A stretch of DNA of 64,000 nucleotides from Cryptomeria japonica. Its lineage: Eukaryota > Streptophyta > Pinopsida > Cupressales > Cupressaceae. The notes under the pieces are model-generated. The model saw only the letters and a program-made list of their open reading frames with translations. It was not told where the DNA came from and made no database searches. Numbering within the stretch: position 1 is the stretch's first letter; each line of letters opens with the position of its first letter. A program made the translations under genes and the position numbers. This document shows, one piece after another, positions 55,081 through 64,000 of the stretch. The DNA lies in assembly GCF_030272615.1 (NCBI RefSeq), contig NC_081408.1, forward strand, positions 605,979,673 through 606,043,672. The letters are read 5' to 3'.

Positions 55081-56509
55081 TGTAGACACCTAAAAGTTGC
55101 ACAATGAATTAAGTGAATTTTATTCATTTAATTATTCTTAAATCTTCCAATTAATTAAATTAAGATTTAATTAATATCCATATTCTTCTAATCGCCTATT
55201 AATTAAATAAAGATTTAATTAATATACCCTTCTTCTATCTAAGCCATTTAATTAAATACCCCCCCTAGCCATTTTTATTAAATTCACATTTAATTAAAAA
55301 TATCAATTTATCCCCTTTCCCATTTTAATTAAATCTACATTTAATTAAAATCTCCTTTGCATTTAAATAAATCTAATTTATTTATTTAAATCCCCCACTT
55401 GTATTTATGCAAGTTGCATCTATTTTGTTGAAATAAAGTAATTTATTTTAATTAAAATTCCCCTCTATCCACTTACATTTTCCTACATCTCCCACTTGCC
55501 TCCTAAAACCCCTTATAGATTCTTCTAATCAATTCTAATTTAGTCTAATCCATCTCCTAAATATTGTCACATCCCTAAGCAAAGGGAAGTCACTTCTCAA
55601 ACCCTTAAAGTCTTCCAAACCATTAAAGGCTCTTACATAACCATTAATGGTTAAACTCAACCTTCTTGCATGATTAGAGACTTTCTCTCTAACTCAACTC
55701 TCATCTAACCCAAGGGTCTCATCAAACATTGATGGCTTTAACCTAGGTTATCCCTTTAACCCTTACACAAGAGTTTACCTCTTGGATAAAATCTTTATTC
55801 AATGGATAACCCTAACCTAACCTTAACCCTTACCTCCTAAGGTAACCTTCATGTCTCGTCAAGCATTAAATGCTTCTTTCATCTCCTCTCAAGCAACCTC
55901 TTGTTGACAGTTGTCACCATTTCATTGGTGAGAATTGTAAACATGGATTGATAACTTTCAATCTTGGCCCTTGTTAAGATTATTCAATCTTGACCATCCA
56001 TTGCCCTATTTTCCCTATAAATAGAGCTCTCATTCTCTCATTTTCAGAGATCCAAGTTTCATGCATCTAACTTATAGTCATTTTACTAAGAATCAACCCT
56101 CTTTTGTTAAAACACATTAAACATTTAGAAGCATTTTTAATATCATAGCATATCCATGTTAGACTAGTATATCTTGTTAGGATAGGATTACTAATCTTTA
56201 TCATAGCATCATATTCATACTAGTTTAAATCATTCTAGTTTCAATATTATATATGTTGTAGGAATGCATTCATACTTATAAGAAAACATCACTCGTTCTT
56301 GGAGTTGTCATTCCTAAGTTACTTTGCTCAGTGATCTGAGAGCAAAGACATTGACTTCAGGGATCCTGTGAGATAGAGAACAATGGAACACCCCTTGGGA
56401 AGTTGAGCTATTCAATATGGCTCCTATAACTTGCACCAAAAGTCCCATTGGTGTGTGGACACTTTGATATTGACTTTTACGTTCTTGTCACCCACATTTC
56501 CCACACACA
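55081..56509 (+). mobile_element. 5' LTR of element 3 (1,429 bp)
   Basis: Starts TGTAGACACCTAAAAGTTGC and ends TTTCCCACACACA, followed by the primer-binding site. U3 has repeated AATTAAAT/ATTTAATTAA segments; a TATA box lies at 56,016. Confidence 0.75.
56016..56023 (+). promoter_or_regulatory. TATA box of element 3 LTR
   Basis: TATAAATA in TTCCCTATAAATAGAGCTCT, a classical plant TATA box about 490 bp before the LTR end. Confidence 0.6.
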
Positions 56510-56513
56510 TTTT

Positions 56514-56530
56514 TGACGCCCACTGTGGGG
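56514..56530 (+). promoter_or_regulatory. Primer-binding site of element 3 (one base off)
   Basis: TGACGCCCACTGTGGGG follows the LTR end by four bases. Many plant Tat elements have TGGCGCCCAC at this place; here the third base is A. Confidence 0.65.
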
Positions 56531-56596
56531 TTCGACCCCATTAATCATATCGTTTTTGATGTAGGAGCAAGATTACAAGCACATGGAAAAGTTGTA

Positions 56597-56820
56597 TTAG
56601 TGCATTGAACCCTTTCTTTAGAGTGTAGGAACTTTTTGTTAGCGCTTTTGGTGCACTATTTAGCACGCCAGACCCATCTCTTAGTGCATCTAGACTTTCC
56701 GTTAGCGCATAGTATTCTAGTTTTTATTTTGGGCATTGGAAAAATAATGTAGCGCATTCGGTAATCAGTATAGCGCATAAGAGTCATTATGTAGCACATC
56801 TGTAACTGTCTATAGCGCAT
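56597..56820 (+). repeat. TTAGCGCAT word array 1 in the element 3 leader
   Basis: About nine copies of TTAGCGCAT or variants (TTAGTGCAT, TTAGCGCTT, TAGCACATC, TAGCGCATA) in about 225 bp, spaced about 15-45 bp apart. Confidence 0.7.
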
Positions 56821-57059
56821 CTATGCAGAAGTCCAGTGTGTGATTCTGGCAGAAGTAAAAGCATAATTTGTAACCGAAATAAAAAGTTAGGCTTGTATAA
56901 GCTCACCTCAGATTTAAATTTTTCACTAATTGTTATTTTTGCTGCAGGTTACTAATCTTTGTTTGCAGATTGGAGGAGTTTTTATTTTAGGCATTTAATT
57001 ATTTTTGTTTCTAACTTTTTCAAGTTAGTTTTAAAAATAGTTCATTTTCCTGTTAGTTA

Positions 57060-57430
57060 AAAATAACAACAAACTCATTTCATTTTGCAAAGGATTAAAA
57101 CGAACTACAAACAAACTTTCAAAGTTTTGTAAAGGTTATAAAGAATCCCATTTCCTTTGGTGTTGGTTTAAAAAGAACTTCATTTTTTTTTGGTGCATAA
57201 AACAAACTCACTTCCATTTTTGCAAAGGATTATAAAGAACATCAAACAAACTTTCAAAGTTTTGCAAAGGTTAAAAAGAATCCCATTTCTTTTGGTATTG
57301 CTTAAAAAAAACTTCATTTTCCTTTGGTGATGGTTTAAAAAGAACCTCATCATTCCTTTGGTGCATAAAACAAACTCACTTCCATTTTTGCAAAGGATAA
57401 AAGGAATCTCGCTTTTATTATTTTTAAGCA
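57060..57430. repeat. Internal repeats of GGTTAAAAAGAATCCCATTTCC type
   Basis: Short modules GCAAAGG(A/T)T(A/T)AAAAGAA and CATTTCCTTTGGTG alternate. A longer unit (GGTGCATAAAACAAACTCAC then TTCCATTTTTGCAAAGGAT) occurs twice, about 57,193 and 57,360. A minus-strand frame of 89 codons here is a translation of these repeats. Confidence 0.7.
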
Positions 57431-58486
57431 AAGCAAAGGAGTGTTTCATTAAGGATTGATTTCACGATTTTCTTTTTGTTGACCAACATCACGATTTACT
57501 TTGTTGACCAGGTTTGTTTTTCAAGAGTTTTGGAAATACACACTTTGCTATGAAAGGTTAAAAAGAACACCATGCTTGTTGGAGCAACATCTCCAAGTAG
57601 GAGTTAGAAAATCATTTTCTTTAAAGATAAAAAGAATATTGTTTGCTTTGACTCGAAAGTGGAAGGTATATGCTCTCCCCTTAATTGGGTGACCAAAAAG
57701 CCAAACCACTCTTATGCTTTCATTACTTCAAGCATTTAAAACCTTTAGCAGGCCTGCCCTCCCAAGTTGCTCTTAGAGCGCCATTAATGGCCAGTGAGAG
57801 GGGAACAACCTAAGTGGAAAATGACTTTATCGCCAAGTGTTCCAACCCACTATAATCAAATGTGGAGGCTAACGAAAGTCCCTTTCAATGATTTTTCTCA
57901 GCGATTAGCCTTCCCCCAGTATCTTTAAGATACATAAAGCCTTTGTTCTAAAGGTTGGGAATCCTCCCAAGGGAGTTTATCACTGAAGACCGAACATAAG
58001 CTTGATTAAAAACTTTAACACTAGAAACCTTGAACCGAGTCAATATCCAAGCTTTTTCAACATCATAGTGCAAGGGTGGGGAAGAATCCGCCCCCAAGAT
58101 CACTCACCATATATCTCCCAAGATAACTACTTAATTGTGAAGCAATTCACTTTGGGTTAATTTCTGGAAAAAGGCACAAAAACGGGTGCCCTTTAGGGGG
58201 TGACACAGCTGTTTGAGCTGACGGAGTATCGAGACTAGTGGGCTATGATTTTGTTAATGACCCTTGAATAAAGATTCTGCTTGATCTGTATTATTTGTTA
58301 TCTAATCCAGTGAAAACATCGAGGATTTGAACAGATCGTCACTGAATATACACTAATTGTCTAGCATAGGCAAAATTTGTTATCTCTTTCATACTGTGTT
58401 TGCAATTTATTTTTCAAAACAATCATCCATCCAAAACACAGGTTAAAAATCCCCCAAAATAGTAGAAGCAAAGAAATCAGGGCAAC
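57431..58486 (+). other. Element 3 leader, unique part
   Basis: No domain is seen. A frame of 63 codons at 57,501-57,692 is not supported by any motif. The stretch 57,720-58,260 is more even in base composition, like the leaders of elements 1 and 4. Confidence 0.4.
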
Positions 58487-58830
58487 TTAGTGCATATCAT
58501 CCATTCTATAGCGCATTTCAACCAAAAAATAACGCTTTAAGCAATCAAATTAGCGCATAACCAATATCACACTGGTAAAACTTTCAGTAGCACTTTTCGG
58601 CACCAGTCTAGCTCATTTAAACATCAGCTTAGCGCATAGGAGACATATCTTAGCGCTTTTAGCTTAAACAGTAGCATGTATCAATGACATATTGGCACGT
58701 GACTCTTCGAACCAAGTCAATTTAAAATGATCTGAGTTAGCATGTAGGAAAGGAAGCTTAGCACATAGAGAACTTTCTGTGGTGCATCTGGAACATTCAT
58801 TAGTGCATCTAGTCTCTATCTTAGCGCATA
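58487..58830 (+). repeat. TTAGCGCAT word array 2 in the element 3 leader
   Basis: About fourteen copies or variants in about 340 bp (TTAGTGCATAT, TATAGCGCATTT, TTAGCGCATAA, TTAGCGCATAGG, TTAGCGCTTTT, TTAGCACATAG, TTAGTGCATCT, TTAGCGCATAT). Separated from array 1 by about 1.7 kb of different sequence. Confidence 0.7.
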
Positions 58831-59669
58831 TTCAAAAACCTAGAAAAACAGAGAGCTAATCAAACCTTTTAGAAAATTTTCATCCACGGTCTTGAATACC
58901 CTTTTTGGTCTTTTATCAAACTTAGCAGTCAAAATCCGAATCAAATTATCAGAGAAAACAATTCCAATATCAACAAGCATCCTTAGAACAAAAATTTTCA
59001 AATCTTAAACTAGCTCGAGATAAGACTTCATCCAACAAAATCAGGCAATATCATAACATTGATCAAAGTTCCACCATCTAACGAATTTTATCAAAAACAA
59101 CATACCTAGTTTAATCATTAAGTCGTCAAATCAAGTTTCCATATCGGGAGACTTTTTATCCATATCATTTGACACACTTTGTCATGGAGGCAAATCTAAT
59201 TAAACCTCTACTTGATAAAGTAAACCTGAGTTGTTAAACGAAGTATCCAAATCCAACATCAACGACAACCATTGATCATTCGTGTATGACCACTTCTCAT
59301 ATTTTCAGAAGAACAAGTCTTCATCACAAAACTAAGTTGAAGAAGAGACAACCTAGTTCTAAGGTACTTGCAAAAAGGAATAAGTTTCTCTACATCAATC
59401 GCCAACTCTTTGCATCACATCGCACATTCTTGCGTCACATGTGATTTTATATCCAAGGCAAAACAAACAAGTTTGATAAAGAACCTTTGAGAAGTAGAGC
59501 TTATATTCAGAAAGTGACATTGAACCAATGCCTAAATCGAGGAGGAAGGATCAACCCCACTTTATTCCCACAATTATGTATCACATATAATGAAGCTCGA
59601 CCCTAACCACCAACACCACCTAGAACTCCCATAGAAAATGAAGAATTCATCACCGTAGAAATTTACTAA
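58831..59669 (+). other. Element 3 leader, last part before gag
   Basis: AT-rich noncoding DNA with stops in all frames; nothing recognised. Confidence 0.4.
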
Positions 59670-61760
59670 ATGCCCATTATCACTCGCTCTCAGAGAAACA
59701 AACAAAGCGATTCAAAACCAGAATCAAGTATGGTTCGTAGATTATCCAACCCTTTTGATGAGTATGCTAATATGAGAGATACAAAGATCACCGGGGAACT
59801 TCTCCAAGAGTGTCAAGAAAACCCATCATTCCAAAGGCTCATGGAAAGACTTATTGAAGTAGACAAGGAAAAATATATACTCATGCTAACTAGAAAATGA
59901 GTTAGACTTCGTGAAGATTTCGATACCAAAAACTTAAGGAATGTAGACGAAAGAATTTTTAGAACAAGGTCCAAAAATTACGCCTATCAAGACCAACAAA
60001 GAGAAGAAGAAACACATGACCCAGAAATCATATATGAACAAAATAACACCCCCGAACACAACCATGCCCACAATCAGGACAATCTTAATGAAATGGAGGA
60101 AGCTCTCCCTCGACATACAAATGTGTGTACAGTCACTCTTACACAACAAATCCAAATGCTGCAAAAGCAAATGCAAGACATGCAACAAGGAACCACGGTA
60201 TGGTATTCCTTGGATGAGATATGTCCTTATCCTTTTGAAAAGAGATTGAACATGGTACCTTTTCCCCCAAATTCAGATATACCAAAGTATGACAAGTACG
60301 ATGGTAAAAGTGGTCCCCATGATCATGTTCGGGAATTTTATACCATAAGCCTATAATTTTCTCACGATGACACTTACTTAATGAGACTATTCCCAAGAAG
60401 TTTGGGAGGGCAAACAATGGAGTGGTTGTCTAAACTCACACTTCCCATTAGATCATTTGATGAGTTGGTAAACAAATTTATGATGCAATTCTCCTATAAT
60501 ATTCAACATGCCATCACCATGTTGGATGTATGTAACACAAAACAAAAGAACAATGAAACATTCATGGTGTTTCTTTAGTGTTGGAGACGCATGGTTTTAA
60601 TATATCCTTGAGATGTGCCTGAAAAGGAAAAGATGGAGATCTTTATCGATAATCTAAATAGTGAGATGCTTTATCAACTCAAACTCCAATGCATACCATC
60701 TTTTGCCAAGTTGATAGAAAATGAAATCCAAGTGGAGGAAGCCTGCATCAAGAAAGGAACATTGAAGTTCTTTAAGGATGGAGCTAACTCATCAAACACT
60801 CACCCCTTTAACAATCAAACCAACAACAACACTTTAGACAAATCCAGATTTTGGACAGGGAAAAAAAACATTGTTAACAATGGAGTAGTTGATGCTAATG
60901 ATGTGAAGTCCAAACAACCAATATTAGCTTTATCATGTAACCCACCATCTAACAAAAATAAAAAAGGTGTAAATCAAGGCACTAACACTTATTCACAAAA
61001 TACCAATCAAGGACCTTCAATTTCAAACACCAACAACAATACCCAAGGCAACACCAATAACCAAGGCAACAACACTAATCAAGGGAATAATACAAACCAG
61101 AGATGCAACACCAACACTTTCCCTAATAGACGCATCTACACATCATTGGGGCCAACCTTAGAATCAGCGTTTCAAGAATTCCTAGAAAACAAAATTACCA
61201 CATTGCCAACCATAAACAACTTTGAACCCCAGGTCAAACCACCTTGGTGGAATGACTCACATTTTTGTGATTTTCATCAAAACAAACAACATCACACAAA
61301 TGATTGCATGAGGCTTAAGAATATTGTTCAGGACATGATCGATAGAGGCGATTTGACAGTTGATAATATCAAAACAAATGGTGACCATGACGCCTTTAAA
61401 AATCCTCTTCCAAATTACAACAAGGGAGGAGCTTCAACATCAAATGATACCAGAGGAGCTCGTATAAATCACCTATACAATAACACCATCAATCACATAT
61501 TGACAGATGATGACCAAATAAATGTCATAGAAATCAAAGACAAACAAGATCATGCATCAATCAATGTGACAACTAGAGCTCAAAAATACGTCTTGAAAGG
61601 GCATACATCAACATCCACCACTATCCCCAAGACTCAATATAATTTGGTTGATCAACTGCGGAGAAATCATGCTCAAATATCCATACTCGAGTTACTCAAA
61701 GTATCACCAAAACATAAGGACATCTTAGAGCAAGCACTTGTCGAAACAAAACGTTCCTAA
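59670..61760 (+). pseudogene. Gag of element 3, broken by four stops
   Basis: One frame from the ATG at 59,670 to TAA at 61,758 with stops at 59,898 (TGA), 60,354 (TAA), 60,576 (TAG) and 60,609 (TGA). Blocks in order: charged N-terminus; LTQQIQMLQKQMQDMQQG coiled coil (about 60,140); ICPYPFEKRLNMVPFPP; capsid domain TYLMRLFPRSLGGQTMEWLS and KFMMQFSYNI; an Asn/Gln-rich stretch at 61,000-61,110; WWNDSHFCDFHQNKQHHTNDC, a full CX2HX4HX4C knuckle; NIVQDMIDRGDL; and YNLVDQLRRNHAQISILELL before protease. The knuckle is intact here, unlike element 1. Confidence 0.85.
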
Positions 61761-62270
61761 AGATTTGGACATTGATAGATTCCTAGCCATGGTGGCTCAT
61801 ATGACAGGGCCTCATAACCTTATATTTTTTAAACACGGTGATGTTTCGTTGAATCATCCACATAACACTCCACTCCATATCAAAGTCCTGGTCTATAAAC
61901 ATCGAGTTAAGAGAGTGTTAATAGATGGAGGAGCTAGTCTCAATATCTATACTTTAAAGCTTATCCGTGCATTGGGCTTCTTTGAGCAGTCTATTGATCC
62001 AAACAAGAACATCGCCATCAAGGCCTATGATGATGAAGAAATGTCATCCAAAGGAACAGTAATACTACCTATTCAGGTAGGACGGATATAAAAGGACACT
62101 ATGTGCCAAGTCTTAGACATTGACTTAACATACAATATTCTATTGGGTCATCCTTGAATACATGAAATGCAAGTAGTGCCCTCAACATACCATCAATGTA
62201 TCAAATTCCCATACAATGGACATGAAATCTCCATATCTGTAGATAATAACCCTTTCTAGCATTGCAATGC
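61738..62270 (+). pseudogene. Retropepsin-like protease of element 3
   Basis: It lies in the +1 frame relative to gag, overlapping it by 23 bp. VPKDLDIDRFLAMVAHM leads to VLIDGGASLNIYTLKLI, the active-site motif (D near 61,926), then AIKAYDDEEMSSKGTV, a stop at 62,089, LTYNILLGHP, a second stop at 62,155 and STYHQCIKFPYN, with a third stop at 62,257. Family relatives run gag into protease without a shift, so the overlap is probably an indel. Confidence 0.8.
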
Positions 62271-62271
62271 T

Positions 62272-62760
62272 ATGGGGGCAGCTCAAGACAACCTGGTTCC
62301 ACACAATAGGGAGGCTCAAGCTTCCTCAGCATTCGATCATCATCAAGACAAACTCAAGTCTTTATCCATAGACTTCATGCAAAAGATTAAAATCAAAGAT
62401 CAAGGCATGGGGGAATACTCTTTTGAATCCATGTGTCTATCAAAATTGCCAACATCGCCAAAATCTTATGGACAACCTTCAGAATCAACACATCAAGCGA
62501 CACAGCCCATCACCAAGTTTCATGGCAAATTTATCCAATTGGGAACACTAGCAAATGAATTAAAAGATAAAGAAATCCTTAGTTGGCTCTACAAGGATGG
62601 GGAAGAGGTCAAAGTTGCTACTCTAGAGGTGGTCATACCAACACAACAATATGGAAAGGGATTATGAATCATGCAATGGATGGGATACAATGACAAAGGA
62701 CCTATAGGTAAGCATCAAGAAGGAATTACATAACCTCTAGAACCTCTTTCATAATTTTCA
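62272..62760 (+). pseudogene. Post-protease linker with G-patch-like motif (element 3)
   Basis: KIKIKDQGMGEYSFESM matches the start of the 816-1934 frame. After a stop at 62,665, WMGYNDKGPIGKHQEGIT resembles a G-patch, equivalent to GYHGNGCGAHEQGI in element 2. G-patches bind RNA or helicases and are known beside some retroviral proteases. Confidence 0.6.
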
Positions 62761-62898
62761 CGAGACAAAGAAGGACTAGGATATGGACACAGTATACCAC
62801 CTAGGCAAAAATAAAATAAGTATCAGAAACCTCAGTGGAAAGCAAAGAAGAAATACAATGACAACTCATGGTAGGAAGCACTACACCAAGCAGCTAAA

Positions 62899-64000
62899 AT
62901 GAGAAGGAAAGAGAAAGAACACCAAGAAATAGAGAAACAACAAGAAGAACTAGCCATTCAAATGGAAGAAGCATCTTATAAGAAAGCGCATCATGTGCAA
63001 GAACCTATTCAAACCAAGGCAGAGTCACGACCCAAAGAAATCACTACTCCTCGAGGAGAAACAATGTATGAACAAATGGAAAGGGTACAAGCATGCTCTA
63101 TTCTGAATCAGAAAAAACTACAAGACTGGTATCAATTATCAGAGATCTTTTCTCACCCTACAACATACCCGTTAGTAGTAGTGAGAGACTCTGAGACAAT
63201 ACTTCTAAAACTGATTCTAATGGCTATGAATGGGGTAGAATTTCAGATATTACTGAGGATATCAAGGAAGGTACTATCCATTCACACACACCCCTTTCTC
63301 GGGAGGGACAAGGCGCAGAGTCTTGATCACTTGAATTTAGACAACGACATATCTACAAGGCTAAAGAGAATGAGCAACAACAATACGAACAATTTTACAT
63401 CGAAGACCTTGACGATATCATTAACCTAACCAACATCCCAAACAACTATAACGCTACCTCTATCATGACACTTACCATAGTCGATATCAACCCACCAAAT
63501 GAATCTCTACCACTCATATTTTCTGATCTCATAGACTAGGAAGAACCTGAACACCATGATATACCCATTTTCCCAGATGATGAATCCATTGTTCATTATT
63601 TATGTACAACCAATCCAGAAACGTGCTCTACCAGTGAACAAAATAACGATATTTGCAATTAGGGGAGTGCCAAGTCTCTCAGTTGCAAAAATGAAAGAAA
63701 CCAAGGGTCTAATACTGAAAACCAGTCAATGGTAGTATTAGATCACAAAAAAGTAAAAATAAAGGACGCATCTGCAGGTGAAATTTTTTTTGAGGCACCT
63801 AAAGATGGGATACTTGACACTCTTCCTGAACACTACCAAGAGAGGCCACCCATATTGATCGAGCCCACTCAATCAGTAAACATCGGTACAAAAACATCAG
63901 TCAAAGCCATACACCTAGCAAAATCACTGATAGAAGAAGAGCAACCATACTTTATCAAATTATTTAAAGCAAACCAAATCAAATCAGTTTTGCTTGGTCC
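62899..64000 (+). pseudogene. Pre-RT linker of element 3, runs off the window
   Basis: A frame of 176 codons to 63,429 begins with a charged helix (EKEHQEIEKQQEELAIQMEE) followed by polar linker. A later broken frame ends KAIHLAKSLIEEEQPYFIKL FKANQ (split), the segment that precedes RT in Tat elements. RT itself would start just right of the window. Stops near 63,538 and 63,659 break it. Confidence 0.55.

Larger units (their letters stand above)
55081..64000 (+). mobile_element. Element 3: Tat-like Ty3/gypsy, right end beyond the window
   Basis: LTR (55,081-56,509), primer-binding site, a leader of about 3.1 kb with word arrays, then degenerate gag (59,670-61,760), protease (61,738-62,270), a linker with a G-patch-like motif and a pre-RT region up to the window end. 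Same family branch as element 1 by gag and protease blocks. Multiple stops and one frameshift show a dead copy. It is inserted into element 4. Confidence 0.8.

Noticed and set aside
56597-58830. CRISPR-like array
   Set aside because: Words are only about 9 bp, degenerate and unevenly spaced, in a plant retroelement leader.

Overview
This window is plant nuclear DNA of a large-genome type, AT-rich and made almost entirely of transposable elements and their debris. Evidence: Ty3/gypsy elements of the Tat type (DNGSG or DGGA protease, second RNase H, CX2HX4HX4C gag knuckle), an L1-type ORF1 with a CCHC knuckle, tRNA-like SINEs, MITEs, a PPR pseudogene, a plant mobile domain (PMD) gene and GT-AG introns. 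A gymnosperm would fit, but the sequence does not prove it. I see no rRNA, bona fide tRNA, CRISPR array or bacterial feature.

Layout. 1-6.35 kb: decayed minus-strand Tat-like element (gag, protease, integrase tail) with RT, RNase H and integrase core deleted. 6.4-12.3 kb: AT-rich spacer with a SINE and local tandem duplications. 12.3-15.5 kb: rotted integrase, a spacer full of short repeated words, a purine tract and a 3' LTR. 17.6-18.3 kb: tandem duplications. 18.6-20.7 kb: very large inverted repeat with arms of about 1 kb and exon-like content. 20.7-22.6 kb: gene-like spliced exons on both strands. 24.4-25.2 kb: PPR pseudogene. 25.6-26.0 kb: two related MITEs.

28.3-41.0 kb is the best preserved block: LTR, primer-binding site, a gag-pol-like frame of about 1,850 codons broken by one TGA inside RT, then an antisense spliced PMD gene, then a second LTR. 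The polyprotein has no recognisable capsid or zinc-knuckle gag but carries protease, a G-patch-like motif, RT, two RNase H domains and a DD35E integrase. A 492-bp segment sits just upstream of both LTRs and holds the start codon of the PMD gene. The bases ATCTA precede both core LTRs and follow the second one, so this is not a simple single insertion.

42.2-43.5 kb: a SINE with a 13-bp target duplication, a tandem array of Pol III-like units and a (GA)65 tract. 46.5-48.8 kb: L1-type ORF1 debris split by an LTR related to that of the 28-41 kb element; a second relative lies inverted at 50.1-51.3 kb. 51.3-55.1 kb: LTR, primer-binding site and leader of another element, interrupted at 55,081 by the LTR of a third, whose degenerate gag-protease region runs off the right end just before RT.

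The most unusual recurring signal is that noncoding parts of four separate LTR elements each carry an irregular array of one short degenerate word (for example TTAGCGCAT, TCAGCGCCTGCG, GTGCATTCGCC, TTTATTATGGAT). Known coding features do not explain it.
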